Counted from the stretch's first letter, positions 15,566 to 25,622 are shown. The stretch is 64,000 nucleotides of DNA from Pontibacter harenae (GCF_020907245.1 NZ_JAJJWH010000006.1:62001-126000); one strand, 5' to 3'. Numbers and translations are program-made. Notes: a model not told the origin generated them from the sequence alone.

Positions 15566-17599
15566 ATGATGGCTTTATACAAAATGTTTGGTAAAAATCC
15601 AGCTTCGTGGCTGTGCAATAAGATTGCTGTATTAGTAACTGTTTTCTTCTTGCTTACTCCTGGTGCTTTAAAAGCTCAATTTGAAACAAGAGGTGACGCT
15701 ACAAGAGTTACAGATAATTGTTACAGAATTACAGAAGATAAACAGAATCAGCATGGTGCCATTTGGGGAACAGAGAAAATAGATTTTTCTGAGCCATTTA
15801 GGTTGGACTTCGTTATTTTTTTAGGAAGTAAAAATAATGAGAATAATGGCGCTGATGGACTAGCGCTTGTGTTTCATGATGATCCCAGAGGTCGAGATGC
15901 AATTGGAAGTACAGGAGCAGGATTAGGGTTTGGGCCTCTGTTTTATTCTAAAAGCAGCCAAGCTATAAAACCATCAGTTGCTGTAGAATTAGATACGAGA
16001 AACCACGGAGGACGAGTGAATGATTTAGAGGAAGATCATACTGCATTAGTTTACAACGGGGAGATTAGAAGGCAAGTTGCAGGTCCTGTTGCTATCGATC
16101 CAGCTAAACCAAATGTTCAAGATAATCAGTGTCACGATTATACAATTACTTGGGATCCTATTACACAAGAGTTGATGATGTTATATGATAATGTAGTTCG
16201 TCTCAGACATAAAGATGACATTATAAACAATGTTTTTAAGGGTGTAACACAGGTGTATTATGGCTTTACTGGCTCTACAAGCGAATCTTATAATGAGCAA
16301 ACTGTTTGCGTACTAGATAACGATAATAACATGCCTGTTGCTGTGAATGATAAAGCTGAAACACAACAACATGATGCTGTCTCTATATTTGTTTTAGGGA
16401 ACGACTCGCATACAGCTGGTGCCAAGATTTTTCTTACGGGTGTTGTAGAACAGCCTAGTAACGGTACAGTGGTGGTTTCAGGGAATGAAGTAGTATATAC
16501 TCCCAGAGAGTGGTTTAGTGGTAAAGATACTTTTACCTATCAGATAAGTGAATCAACTTCTAATTCATGCTATGCAAAGCCTACCACGGCTCAAGTGGAA
16601 GTAACAGTTATTTGTAAAATCGTACAGCAGGAAGTGCCAATAAAGGTTGAAGGTAAGAATGTTATTTGCGAAGGAGATAACGTAATGCTGCGAGTGCCTT
16701 ATATGGATGAATCCACTTATCAATGGAAATTGAATGGAGTGCCTGTAGGAGATAATCTGTCTGAATACGTTGCTACTTCATCAGGTATTTATACTGTTGA
16801 AATTAGTTCGGCTTGCGGCACTGCGCGCTCTACAAACGTAGCTGTAGAGGTTGTTTCTGCGCCTGCTGCACCTGTGGCGGAAGATGTTGGCAGGTGCGGG
16901 CCAGGTAGCACTATGTTGACTGCTACAGGTGGGCATGATGGAGCTTATCGGTGGTACGAATCCCAAAAAAGTACTGTGCCTCTGACTGGGGCAACTGGCA
17001 GTACTTTTACAACACCTGATCTGCAGGAGACCAAAACGTATTATGTTTCAATCGTGTCTGCTGCAGGGTGTGAAACTTCTAGAGTACCAGTTAAAGCACT
17101 TGTTTATGACCTTCCTGCTGCAAACGCTGGCGAAGACATGTCTATAACCTTAGGCGGTCAGGCCAACCTGAGTGGGTCGGGAGGAACCAGCTACAGGTGG
17201 GAACCAGAGGCTTCTCTGGATAACCCAAATATTGCCAACCCTATTGCTAGGCCAGAGGAAACGACAGTTTACACTGTAACCGTCACAAACGAAGCGGGTT
17301 GTGAGTTCAGCGACGAGATGACTGTGTATGTGGAGAAAGAACTCGGTATTCCCAACGCCATCTCCCCAAACGGCGACAACGTAAACGACAATTGGGTAAT
17401 CAAGAACATAGACACGCATCCGAACGCACGGCTTGAAATTTATGACAGGTGGGGAAGCAGGCTCTACGAAGCGGTAGGCTACAAGAACGACTGGAACGGG
17501 TACTATCAGGGCAAGGTGCTGCCCGCCAGTACATACTACTACCTCATCACACTGCGGGGCGAAAGAAAGCTAACAGGCTCCATCAGCATCGTTTATTAA
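15566..17599 (+). CDS. Secreted L-type lectin-like / Ig-like protein with type B T9SS signal
   Basis: The 677-residue exported protein has a long signal region ending LTPGALKAQ. Residues about 40-270 resemble L-type (legume-type) lectin folds, with ADGLALVFHDDPRG, a GAGLGFG turn and VAVELDTRNHGGRVNDLEEDHTA. A cadherin/Ig-like repeat follows (VAVNDKAETQQ..., YTPREWFSGKDTFTYQI), then Ig-like and PKD-like segments. The C-terminal 90 residues, LGIPNAISPNGDNVNDNW to the end, are the gliding-motility CHU_C domain used as the type B T9SS sorting signal. It is probably a surface adhesin or glycan-binding protein. The start is the ATG pair at 15566; a TTG frame lies 21 bases upstream. Confidence 0.85.
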   Translation: MMALYKMFGKNPASWLCNKIAVLVTVFFLLTPGALKAQFETRGDATRVTDNCYRITEDKQNQHGAIWGTEKIDFSEPFRLDFVIFLGSKNNENNGADGLALVFHDDPRGRDAIGSTGAGLGFGPLFYSKSSQAIKPSVAVELDTRNHGGRVNDLEEDHTALVYNGEIRRQVAGPVAIDPAKPNVQDNQCHDYTITWDPITQELMMLYDNVVRLRHKDDIINNVFKGVTQVYYGFTGSTSESYNEQTVCVLDNDNNMPVAVNDKAETQQHDAVSIFVLGNDSHTAGAKIFLTGVVEQPSNGTVVVSGNEVVYTPREWFSGKDTFTYQISESTSNSCYAKPTTAQVEVTVICKIVQQEVPIKVEGKNVICEGDNVMLRVPYMDESTYQWKLNGVPVGDNLSEYVATSSGIYTVEISSACGTARSTNVAVEVVSAPAAPVAEDVGRCGPGSTMLTATGGHDGAYRWYESQKSTVPLTGATGSTFTTPDLQETKTYYVSIVSAAGCETSRVPVKALVYDLPAANAGEDMSITLGGQANLSGSGGTSYRWEPEASLDNPNIANPIARPEETTVYTVTVTNEAGCEFSDEMTVYVEKELGIPNAISPNGDNVNDNWVIKNIDTHPNARLEIYDRWGSRLYEAVGYKNDWNGYYQGKVLPASTYYYLITLRGERKLTGSISIVY

Positions 17600-17606
17600 T
17601 ATCGCT

Positions 17607-18602
17607 ATGGTTAGAATTATACTTCAGCTTGTTGTTTGTTTCTTGCCCTTTCTTGCTGTTGCGCAGCAGAAGCCGCAGTACAGCCAATACATGATGAACA
17701 ATTTTTTGCTGAATCCTGCCATAGCTGGTATAGAAGATTATACGGATGTGAAACTGGGCAGTCGTTACCAATGGGCTGGGATTGAGGGCGCTCCTATGAC
17801 GGTTTATGTAAGTGCGCATACAAACCTGTCCAATTCAGGTAAGAGAATGCCCTCCTCTAGTAGTTCTCCATCTTTTTCGGGCTTGGCTAAAAGAGGTGAG
17901 AACAGGAGCTACGACAGAAATCGCCATGGCGTCGGGGTAGTTGTGCTTCACGATGAGATAGGGCCTTATAAACGAACGGAGGCGTCTTTGTCCTATGCCT
18001 ACCATATTCCGCTAACGTCAAAAGTAAAGTTATCTGCAGGCTTGTCAGCAGGGTTTTTCCAGCAGGTGCTGAGCGGGGACGAACTGGAGTTTGAAGACCC
18101 AGCTGATATAACAGCAGGAGGCTGGCGTTCTTTTAAGCCAAATCTATCTACAGGATTGTGGTTGTATAGCAGTAATTTTTATGTTGGGGCATCTGGTACA
18201 CAATTGCTAGGGCAGGCTTTCTCTTCTACTAACGAATCTAACGGTTCCTACGCGGCACAAAAACATTATTTTTTAACAGGAGCCTATAAGTATGATATTA
18301 CTTCTAAGCTAGCCATTTTGCCATCTGTTATGGTAAAATGGACGCAGCCCATGCCTGTTTCAATAGATTACAACCTGCGCCTTGTTTACCTGGACAGGTT
18401 CTGGACAGGTGCTTCTTTTCGATCTGACAAAAGTGTGGCCCTCTTGGCTGGGTTGTCGCTTAATCAGTTATTTGATTTTGGGTATTCCTATGATTTTGGT
18501 GGCAGCTCACTAAGTAGAGAAAGTGGAGGAAGCCATGAGGTGATTTTAAGTATAAAGCTCTTCAATGAACATAGAGTTCTCTGTCCGCAAAGCTTGTGGT
18601 AG
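17607..18602 (+). CDS. PorP/SprF family type IX secretion membrane protein
   Basis: The 331-residue outer-membrane beta-barrel has a signal peptide (LQLVVCFLPFLAVAQQ) followed by the PorP/SprF signature QYSQYMMNNFLLNPAIAG and alternating strands such as ASLSYAYHIPLTSKVKLSAGLSAGF. SprF proteins help export or anchor type B T9SS cargo. It begins 8 bases after the CHU_C protein, the usual cargo-partner arrangement, so a dedicated role for that adhesin is likely. The last residues (EHRVLCPQSLW) are less barrel-like than usual, so the extreme C-terminus may differ from relatives. Confidence 0.9.
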   Translation: MVRIILQLVVCFLPFLAVAQQKPQYSQYMMNNFLLNPAIAGIEDYTDVKLGSRYQWAGIEGAPMTVYVSAHTNLSNSGKRMPSSSSSPSFSGLAKRGENRSYDRNRHGVGVVVLHDEIGPYKRTEASLSYAYHIPLTSKVKLSAGLSAGFFQQVLSGDELEFEDPADITAGGWRSFKPNLSTGLWLYSSNFYVGASGTQLLGQAFSSTNESNGSYAAQKHYFLTGAYKYDITSKLAILPSVMVKWTQPMPVSIDYNLRLVYLDRFWTGASFRSDKSVALLAGLSLNQLFDFGYSYDFGGSSLSRESGGSHEVILSIKLFNEHRVLCPQSLW

Positions 18603-18811
18603 TCCTATACCAATCAGTTTAGTTGCGATAAGTTCGTGTGACTAAACTAGGTAAACCAGACCTAAAAACTTTATTTGTTGTTATTTCAACGCCTTCTTGC
18701 CAAATTGCTTTCAAATTAGCTTACACACTTATATAGCCCTTTGATAAATCGGAAACAAAGTGGTAAATAAGTTTCGATATAAGTAAATTGTCGGCATAAA
18801 AAATATATACC

Positions 18812-20026
18812 ATGCAAGAATTAGGAGAAATAAGCAACATTCTTTCTGATAGAATAACTGCTCTAGAAGAATCTGCAACCATAGCCATGGCTAAAAAAGC
18901 TCGTGAGCTTGGAGCACAAGGATTTGATGTAATTAACCTGAGCTTTGGAGAGCCAGACTTCCAAACGCCACAGTATATTAAAGATGCTGCCAAACAGGCT
19001 ATTGATGAAGGCTTTACCTTCTATACACCAGTTCCTGGCTATCCAGAGCTACGTCAGGAAATTGCAAACAAACTAATGCGCGACAATAACCTGGATTATA
19101 AGCCTGAAAATATTGTCGTATCTACAGGTGCGAAGCAATCCATCGCAAATGTGGTGCTTTGCCTTGTAAATCCTGGCGATGAAGTAATTATCTTCTCTCC
19201 GTACTGGGTTTCTTATGAGGAGATTGTAAAGTTAGCAGAGGGTGTGCCTGTAAAAATAATGGGAACCCTGGAAAACGACTATAAAGTAACAGCAGAGCAA
19301 CTGGAGCAGGCTATTACTCCGAAAACAAAGCTTGTAATGTACTCTTCGCCAAGCAACCCTACGGGGGCTGTATTTACAGAAGAGGAATTGCAGTCGTTAG
19401 CTAAAGTGCTGGAGAAGCATCCGCAGGTGCACATTATGGCTGATGAAATTTATGAATACATCAACTTCGAAGGCGGGCATGCGAGTATGGCTTCTATCGA
19501 TGCTGTGAAAGACCGTACGATAACTGTAAATGGCTTCTCGAAAGGCTATGCGATGACGGGCTGGCGTGTTGGCTACATAGCCGCTCATAAAGATATTGCC
19601 ACTGCCTGTGATAAACTACAAAGCCAAATAACTTCTGGTACAAACTCTATCGCTCAGAAAGCCGCTGCTGCTGCCCTTAAAGGTGGAAAAGCCTCTGCTG
19701 AGGAAATGTCTGCTGCATACCTGCGCCGCCGTAACCTGGTGCTGGATCTGCTAAAGGATATTCCTGGTTTTGTAACGTCGGTGCCAGCTGGTGCTTTTTA
19801 TATTTTCCCTGATGTAAGTGCTTATTTTGGTAAAAGCCACAACGGTAAAACTATCAATTCTGCCCTGGATCTGAGCATGTATATTCTTACAAATGCACAC
19901 GTGGCAGCTGTAAGCGGCGAAGCCTTTGGTGCGCCGCAGTGTATTCGATTCTCTTTTGCCACTTCCGACGAAAAACTGGTTGAGGCTTTTACCCGCATCA
20001 GATCTTGTCTGGCGGAACTTCAATAA
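18812..20026 (+). CDS. PLP-dependent class I aminotransferase (aspartate-type)
   Basis: The 404-residue fold-type I enzyme shows NLSFGEPDFQTP, the substrate region SSPSNPTGAVF, the PLP-phosphate-binding Asp/Tyr in MADEIYEYINF and the Schiff-base lysine in NGFSKGYAMTGWRVGYIAA. It belongs to the AspC/AAT Igamma group; aspartate or a similar amino acid is the expected donor. Its TAA overlaps the ATG of the kinase gene by one base (TAATG), so translation is coupled. The spacer upstream has no convincing TAnnTTTG box. Confidence 0.9.
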   Translation: MQELGEISNILSDRITALEESATIAMAKKARELGAQGFDVINLSFGEPDFQTPQYIKDAAKQAIDEGFTFYTPVPGYPELRQEIANKLMRDNNLDYKPENIVVSTGAKQSIANVVLCLVNPGDEVIIFSPYWVSYEEIVKLAEGVPVKIMGTLENDYKVTAEQLEQAITPKTKLVMYSSPSNPTGAVFTEEELQSLAKVLEKHPQVHIMADEIYEYINFEGGHASMASIDAVKDRTITVNGFSKGYAMTGWRVGYIAAHKDIATACDKLQSQITSGTNSIAQKAAAAALKGGKASAEEMSAAYLRRRNLVLDLLKDIPGFVTSVPAGAFYIFPDVSAYFGKSHNGKTINSALDLSMYILTNAHVAAVSGEAFGAPQCIRFSFATSDEKLVEAFTRIRSCLAELQ

Positions 20027-21045
20027 TGACAGAAATCAAAAGTATAGAAGACCTATTTTCTGCCTTCGATAAGCTAACCGTACTTATTGTCGGCGATGTG
20101 ATGATAGACTCCTACCTATGGGGGAAGTCTACTAGAATTTCTCCTGAAGCCCCCGTGCCCATTGTGAACGTGGTGAAGCGGGAAAAACGGTTAGGCGGAG
20201 CTGCCAACGTGGCGCTTAATGTACAAGCATTAGGCGCTACGCCCCTGCTCTGCTCAGTTATAGGCGATGACCAGGACGGTGCCGATTACCTTCGCCTGAT
20301 GGAGGAGAAAGGCCTTAGTACAGAAGGTATAGTGCAGAGCCTGGAGCGCGTAACAACCATTAAGCACCGTATTATAGCTGGCGCACAGCAGCTGCTTCGT
20401 GTAGACTCTGAGATAGAGTATAACCTAACGGAGTATGAAGAACGCCATTTAGAAGAGCGTTATCGGCAGTTGTTAGCACAGGCCGATGTGGTTATTTTTG
20501 AAGATTACGATAAAGGAGTTTTCTCAGAAACTAACATCAGCCGCTTCATACAGCTAGCACGCAAGTTGAATATTCCTACCGTAGTTGACCCCAAAAAGAA
20601 AAACTTCCTGAGTTATGTTGGGTGCACCTTGTTTAAGCCCAATCTTAAGGAGCTGAAGGAGGGCCTGAAAGTAGACTTTGCCGATGAAAACCTTCCTGCT
20701 TTTGAAGATGCTGTGAAAGACTTGCAGCAGCACTTACAAGTAGAGCAGGTGTTAGTAACGCTCTCGGAAAGAGGTGTATTTGTGGCTGACGGAGAAGAAA
20801 AAACATATCTGGCTGCACATAGAAGATCAATTTCTGATGTTTCGGGTGCTGGCGATACCGTTATAAGTATAGCAGCTTTATGTATGGCGCTCCGAACCTC
20901 AATGCCTTTTGTAGCTGGGTTGAGCAACCTGGGTGGTGGCTTGGTTTGTGAGCAGGTGGGGGTAGTGCCTGTTGATAAGCAGCGTTTACTGGAAGAGGCA
21001 CTACATGTAAGGCTATTCGATACAAATGAATACAGAAAATCTTAA
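20026..21045 (+). CDS. rfaE1: D-glycero-beta-D-manno-heptose-7-phosphate kinase (RfaE1/HldE kinase domain)
   Basis: The 339-residue PfkB-type kinase begins LTVLIVGDVMIDSYLWG and has the sugar-binding RLGGAANVALNVQALG and the ATP/anion-hole signature DVSGAGDTVISIAAL. Family knowledge: it phosphorylates heptose-7-phosphate at C1 in ADP-heptose synthesis for LPS core. There is no fused cytidylyltransferase domain, so the second activity must be encoded elsewhere. The start is the ATG that overlaps the aminotransferase stop; seven extra codons upstream are open but unlikely. Its last 20 bases overlap the start of the potassium channel gene. Confidence 0.88.
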   Translation: MTEIKSIEDLFSAFDKLTVLIVGDVMIDSYLWGKSTRISPEAPVPIVNVVKREKRLGGAANVALNVQALGATPLLCSVIGDDQDGADYLRLMEEKGLSTEGIVQSLERVTTIKHRIIAGAQQLLRVDSEIEYNLTEYEERHLEERYRQLLAQADVVIFEDYDKGVFSETNISRFIQLARKLNIPTVVDPKKKNFLSYVGCTLFKPNLKELKEGLKVDFADENLPAFEDAVKDLQQHLQVEQVLVTLSERGVFVADGEEKTYLAAHRRSISDVSGAGDTVISIAALCMALRTSMPFVAGLSNLGGGLVCEQVGVVPVDKQRLLEEALHVRLFDTNEYRKS

Positions 21046-22825
21046 TCGCATACTTTACGGCAGCAAACTGAGGGCTTATGCCATCATGCGCTGGACGACT
21101 TATACACTTACCTTACTTTCTATCGGGCTACTACTTTATGCACATGGTGTGGTAGAGAGACCCGATACGTTACGAGTATTATTCTATGCCATAGATGCTA
21201 TTCTGGCTATTTTCGTCATTATCTTTTTCCTGCGCATACTGTACACTTTCGAGCGGAAAAAATTTTTGAGGGAAAAGTGGGTAGAAGGTACTTTGATGTT
21301 GATTATACTGATCAACCATATCGGTACTTATCTGCTAGGCATACCTGTCATTTACAATATCTTTGAAGGTATTGGGGTGCCACTGTCGGTAGAGCTTTAT
21401 CGGGTGCTGGTTTCGCTTTATATGCTGGTTTTACTGGTGGTAGAGCTGTTGGAAACGAGAGTCCACCAGAAAACAGTACAGCTCAGACCGTCTATTACCT
21501 TTATTCTTAGCTTCATATTTCTTGTACTATTGGGTGCAGGGTTGTTTATGCTGCCCAAGATGACGAATGCACCTGAGGGCATGCGCTTTATTGATGCCCT
21601 ATTTATGGCCACAAGTGCCGCCTGTGTAACAGGTCTGGCTGTGGTAGACCCAGGTACTTATTTTACTTTTGCAGGGCAGGTTGTGTTGCTGTGCCTTATT
21701 CAATTGGGTGGCTTGGGTATCTTGACCTTTGCAACGTTCTTTGCCTCCATCATGCGGCAGGGAATAGGTTTAAAACAAAACGCTGCAATGCTTGCCCTGT
21801 TAGATAGTGAATCACTTTTCTCTACCAAAGGGCTATTGCGTAAGCTCATCTTTCTCACCCTAACCATAGAAGCTATAGGGGCTGTTGTTATTTTTATGTC
21901 CTGGGGGCCAGAAACCGAGTTTGTAAACCTGGGGAGCAAGTTGTTTTTCTCCGTTTTCCACTCAATTTCTGCTTTCTGTAATGCTGGCTTTTCGCTGTAC
22001 CCAGCAGGCCTTTTTACAGAGCCTGTACGTTTTTCCTACATTCTGCACCTGACCATAGCCATGCTTATCATTCTTGGAGGATTAGGATTTCCGACTGTAC
22101 TGGATGTGCTCTCTCCAAAAGCGATGCGAGAACGACTGCATGCTCCCTGGAAAAACTGGAAAATGTTATCTAGAGTAACTATTTATACTTCTACGGCGCT
22201 GATAGCAATAGGCATGGTTGGCTTCTTTTTGCTGGAGTACTACAACACGCTTGCTCAGCTAAACTTTGTAGAGGCATTAATTACCTCTTTTTTCCAATCG
22301 GTTACTACCCGTACTGCAGGTTTCAATAGCGTAGATATCTCTGCACTAAACGTACCTACACTGCTGATGTTTATCTTCTTGATGTTTATCGGAGCATCGC
22401 CTGGTTCTACGGGTGGCGGTATAAAAACAACCACCTTTGCAGTGCTTTTGCTGGCTGTAGGAGCTACCATTCGTAACAAGCGCAACCTTGAAATCGGGCA
22501 CCGTACAATTCCGCATTCTGTGGCTTACAAAGCCTTTGCTGTGTTTACGTTCGCGGCACTTATCAATATTACGTTCATTTTTATTCTTTCCATTTCAGAT
22601 TCTCAGTTCGATATTCTGAAAGTGGCTTTTGAGCAGGTTTCTGCCTTCGCAACGGTCGGTCTCAGTACAGGCATCACTGCAGGCCTTTCGGATGTGGGTA
22701 AGATCGTGATTATCCTTTCGATGTATATAGGCAGGGTAGGTACGCTTACGCTGGCACTGGCCTTGAGTACAAGAGCACCTTCTACGGCTTACAAATATCC
22801 TGAAACACACCTGGTGGTGGGGTAG
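21026..22825 (+). CDS. TrkH/KtrB-type potassium uptake protein with N-terminal membrane extension
   Basis: The 599-residue polytopic protein has four M1-P-M2 repeats whose selectivity-filter glycines lie in SAACVTGLAVVD, ISAFCNAGFSLYP, TTRTAGFNSVD and ASAFATVGLSTG-like segments (the last reads VSAFATVGLSTG). Before the channel core lies an extra region of about 150 residues with roughly four membrane helices, found in some Bacteroidota members. It imports K+ (with Na+ or H+) and normally works with a cytosolic KtrA/TrkA RCK subunit, which is absent from this window. The ATG overlaps the end of the heptose kinase by 20 bases. Confidence 0.88.
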   Translation: MNTENLNRILYGSKLRAYAIMRWTTYTLTLLSIGLLLYAHGVVERPDTLRVLFYAIDAILAIFVIIFFLRILYTFERKKFLREKWVEGTLMLIILINHIGTYLLGIPVIYNIFEGIGVPLSVELYRVLVSLYMLVLLVVELLETRVHQKTVQLRPSITFILSFIFLVLLGAGLFMLPKMTNAPEGMRFIDALFMATSAACVTGLAVVDPGTYFTFAGQVVLLCLIQLGGLGILTFATFFASIMRQGIGLKQNAAMLALLDSESLFSTKGLLRKLIFLTLTIEAIGAVVIFMSWGPETEFVNLGSKLFFSVFHSISAFCNAGFSLYPAGLFTEPVRFSYILHLTIAMLIILGGLGFPTVLDVLSPKAMRERLHAPWKNWKMLSRVTIYTSTALIAIGMVGFFLLEYYNTLAQLNFVEALITSFFQSVTTRTAGFNSVDISALNVPTLLMFIFLMFIGASPGSTGGGIKTTTFAVLLLAVGATIRNKRNLEIGHRTIPHSVAYKAFAVFTFAALINITFIFILSISDSQFDILKVAFEQVSAFATVGLSTGITAGLSDVGKIVIILSMYIGRVGTLTLALALSTRAPSTAYKYPETHLVVG

Positions 22826-22867
22826 TACGGAAACAGTAGGAAACGATACATTTTCAAGCCACGGCAT

Positions 22868-22907
22868 AAGGGAATGGTCCAATAACAGTGGCCCGTTCCC
22901 TTTTTTG
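22868..22907 (+). terminator. Terminator after the potassium transporter
   Basis: AAGGGAA (22868-22874) pairs with TTCCCTT, extended by a GG/CC pair, and is followed by TTTTTTG. Confidence 0.65.
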
Positions 22908-22973
22908 TTATGACTGTCATGAGGTGCATTGTCAGACAGTTTCTGTATTCCTGTATATACCTATGGAGCAGTG

Positions 22974-24079
22974 TTATTTTGAAAACTTAACTGCCATCGA
23001 GGCAATTATGGCTACATTGTGATTAGACGTAGTGGTTTCACGGGTAAAGATATCCTGCTTGCTGCTGAGCCACCTGCCTTCGATGCGGCACATAACAGAT
23101 GGTGAGGGGGCGTAATCAAGATTGGTCGAAAAGCCTGCAGTTTTGAAGGGAGCAGTAGTGGCGGTTGAGACAATTGCAGCATCCTCGTCAGAATAGTACT
23201 CCGTGCGCATAGCAACAGCCCAACTTTTGTTTATAGTATAGCGGGTAATAAGAACAGGAGAGTACCAGAAATTGTAGGTATAGTCTCACTTATTTTCCTG
23301 CTCTATGCCAAAATCGAATCCTGCGGTAAGAGCCAATCTTTCCATAATAGAAAACTGGCCGTATAAATTGTGGAAGTAGCGCATCCTGCGTGCCGCATCA
23401 GGATAATCTGTTCCGATAAAGGTGCTCCAATTGAAAAGCATGCTCTCTGAAGGGCTGTAGCTTACCTGTGTGCCAAAGGCCGGTAAGGAGTTTCCGTTAA
23501 GACGCCTGATGCGCTGCCAGCCGTTGCATACCAGTGCCGAGAGGTGCCATTTATCGTTTGGGGTAAAGGAAAATTTTGCGCCAGCCAGGTATTAAGGTGA
23601 GTTTTCTGCCAGCAGCGAACGAGTCAACGTCATGTTTTCCGAGGAGATGGCGCTTTCAAAACCGATGTGGGAGGGTAGTATACCTGCGTCTATCCAAAGT
23701 GTGCGTTGCTGGTTAAGATCCCTACGTTTGCCTCGAATACGTGTTTGAATAAATCCTGCTCTGCGGCATAGTTGTCCTGAGCATAAGTGCCAGCCTGTAA
23801 GGCCAAGTTAGCCCTATACCTGCTGTGTTCCGCCGCAACTTTAACAAAACCCAGGTTTAGGTTAAATTCGTTGTGGCGGTTGTGGTTGTAGAGGAAAGGC
23901 TGGCGGTAATCGGTAGTAGGTTTATCGAAGTCATAGGCGTAGTATACATCTAAAAATCCTGGAAAAGTTATGGATGGACTTACCTGTACTGTGCTGTCAT
24001 GTTGAGTAAAACCAGATTTTGGAAAGAAGAGGAGTAGTGAAAGCAGGGAAATGCAGAATAAATTCAGTTCTTTCTTCAT
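22974..24079 (-). pseudogene. Broken outer-membrane porin (BBP2-like beta-barrel)
   Basis: An intact N-terminus of 129 codons (signal LLSLLLFFPKSGFTQ, then SITFPGFLDVYYAYDF) stops at 23690. Reading one base over, the protein clearly continues (LNQQRTLWIDAGILPSHIGF). It then meets a TAA at about 23592 in NSP*YLAGAKFSF and a TGA at about 23287 in QENK*DYTYNFWYS, and ends naturally at SMAVKFSK. Three lesions (one frameshift, two nonsense) make a functional product very unlikely. The ancestral protein was about 368 residues, of the Bacteroidota porin type with a conserved DVYYAYDF start. Hairpins and hemE flank it. Confidence 0.88.
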
Positions 24080-24097
24080 GAGAGCTATAAAGAAGAC

Positions 24098-24165
24098 AGC
24101 CTGTTGGTTATAAACCTAAGCTTTGTTGTACTTTAACTGAGATTTAGGATTATAGCCAACAGGCT
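24098..24165 (-). terminator. Large inverted repeat downstream of hemE
   Basis: Two 22-base arms around AGCCTGTTGG pair with two mismatches across a 24-base loop. It lies beyond the hemE stop and in front of the porin pseudogene. A T-run is weak, so it is a terminator or mRNA-end structure with moderate certainty. Confidence 0.55.
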
Positions 24166-24193
24166 AACTTTATGGGTACTTTTGTGCTAAACC

Positions 24194-25240
24194 TTAACCA
24201 TTTCCCAACGCCAAACTACCGTACTCCTTCACCGTCTGAACAAAACATTTTACTTTCTCGGGGTCAGTGTCTGGGTAAACGCCGTGGCCGAGGTTGGCGA
24301 TGTGCCGCTGCGGACCAAACTCCTTCAGCATTTTAATAGTCTCGTGCTGAATGGTATCGAAGGAACTGTAGAGCAGGCATGGATCCATGTTGCCTTGCAG
24401 CGTCTTATTTGGACCAACTTGTACACGTGAAGTTTTAATATCCATGTTCCAGTCCAAACCGATTGTTTCGCAGTTAAGCTTGCTGAAATCTTCTAAAGCA
24501 AAAAAGGCACCTTTGGCAAATACGGTAACAGGTACATTGCGGATAGCATTACAAATCTCGCTGATGTATGGCAACGAAAACTCGCGGTAATGCGCAGGTG
24601 AAAGAATCCCAGCCCATGAGTCGAACACCTGAATCAGGTTTGCGCCTGCTTCTACCTGTGCTTGTAAATAAGCAATAGTGGTATCCGTGATCATACGTAG
24701 CAACTGGTGCGCCAGCTTCGGGTTGGTGTACAGCATACCACGGGCATGGGAGAACGTTTTAGAACCGCTTCCCTCTACCATATAAGCCAGTATAGTCCAG
24801 GGAGCACCAGCAAAACCGATCAGTGGCACACGGCCGTTCAGGGCTCTCTTTGTTACTTTGATGGCATCTAATACATAGTGCAGGTGCTCGTGTGGGTCTG
24901 CTACACGCAGCCTTTTCAGGTCTTCCTCGGTACGGATGGTTTTCGGGAACAAAGGCCCTCGCTTCTCCACCATCTCATAGGTGCAGCCCATCGCCTCTGG
25001 CACTACAAGTATATCTGAAAAGATAATTGCAGCATCCACATCCAGTATATCTACAGGCTGAATAGTTACTTCAGCAGCCAAGTCTGGCGTTTCTACCAGT
25101 TCTTTAAAACCACTCAAGCTATTACGTACAGCTCTGTATTCAGGTAAAATGCGGCCAGCCTGGCGCATGAGCCAAACAGGCGTGCGTTCTACAGCCTCAC
25201 CCCTTGCAGCTCTAATAAGCAGATCGTTCTTCAGTTGCAT
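24194..25240 (-). CDS. hemE: HemE, uroporphyrinogen decarboxylase
   Basis: The 348-residue enzyme has the N-terminal signature [16 protein letters not shown], the conserved [14 protein letters not shown] with the catalytic Asp, the substrate-loop GFAGAPWT and IQVFDSWAG, and the C-terminal [14 protein letters not shown]. It removes four carboxyl groups from uroporphyrinogen III to give coproporphyrinogen III in haem synthesis in the cytosol. No other haem genes are adjacent. A TAnnTTTG box ends 4 bases before the ATG, which suggests a leaderless message. Confidence 0.95.
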   Translation of the reverse strand: MQLKNDLLIRAARGEAVERTPVWLMRQAGRILPEYRAVRNSLSGFKELVETPDLAAEVTIQPVDILDVDAAIIFSDILVVPEAMGCTYEMVEKRGPLFPKTIRTEEDLKRLRVADPHEHLHYVLDAIKVTKRALNGRVPLIGFAGAPWTILAYMVEGSGSKTFSHARGMLYTNPKLAHQLLRMITDTTIAYLQAQVEAGANLIQVFDSWAGILSPAHYREFSLPYISEICNAIRNVPVTVFAKGAFFALEDFSKLNCETIGLDWNMDIKTSRVQVGPNKTLQGNMDPCLLYSSFDTIQHETIKMLKEFGPQRHIANLGHGVYPDTDPEKVKCFVQTVKEYGSLALGNG

Positions 25241-25622
25241 ACCGCAAAGATACTGAATAATATCTTTTTAGAAGAAAATCAGACCCTATGTGTGCGTAAG
25301 TTAAGCTTGAAATTTACGCAGCAGACATCCTGTGACAGCTTGATAGGAACAAGTTTCAAAGGTTCTTAACTACTAGATTAACTGGGGTTTTTAAGGGTTT
25401 ATAAGTATCTATTTGTGCCAAAATACTAGTTTAAAGATTTTTATGTCATTTATAATTAATTGGTTTATAATATGTTGGATGTGCTTATGAGCTGTTTAAA
25501 TAGTATCTATAGGGGGAAAGACGCCGTAAAGAGTATTCAATTAGCACCCACGATTAGGTTTATGTAGAAGTGAGGCATTCCTAATTCTCATACAACCCTC
25601 ACATCATCTGATACTATATATT
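25241..25622. other. Divergent intergenic region hemE / antiporter
   Basis: AT-rich, no gene or recognisable repeat. The hemE -7 box sits at its left end. I see no confident promoter for the plus-strand antiporter pseudogene. Confidence 0.5.
25245..25252 (-). promoter_or_regulatory. hemE: -7 element of hemE
   Basis: The minus strand reads TATCTTTG, exactly TAnnTTTG, followed by CGGT and the hemE ATG. The leader would be zero to a few bases. Confidence 0.6.
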
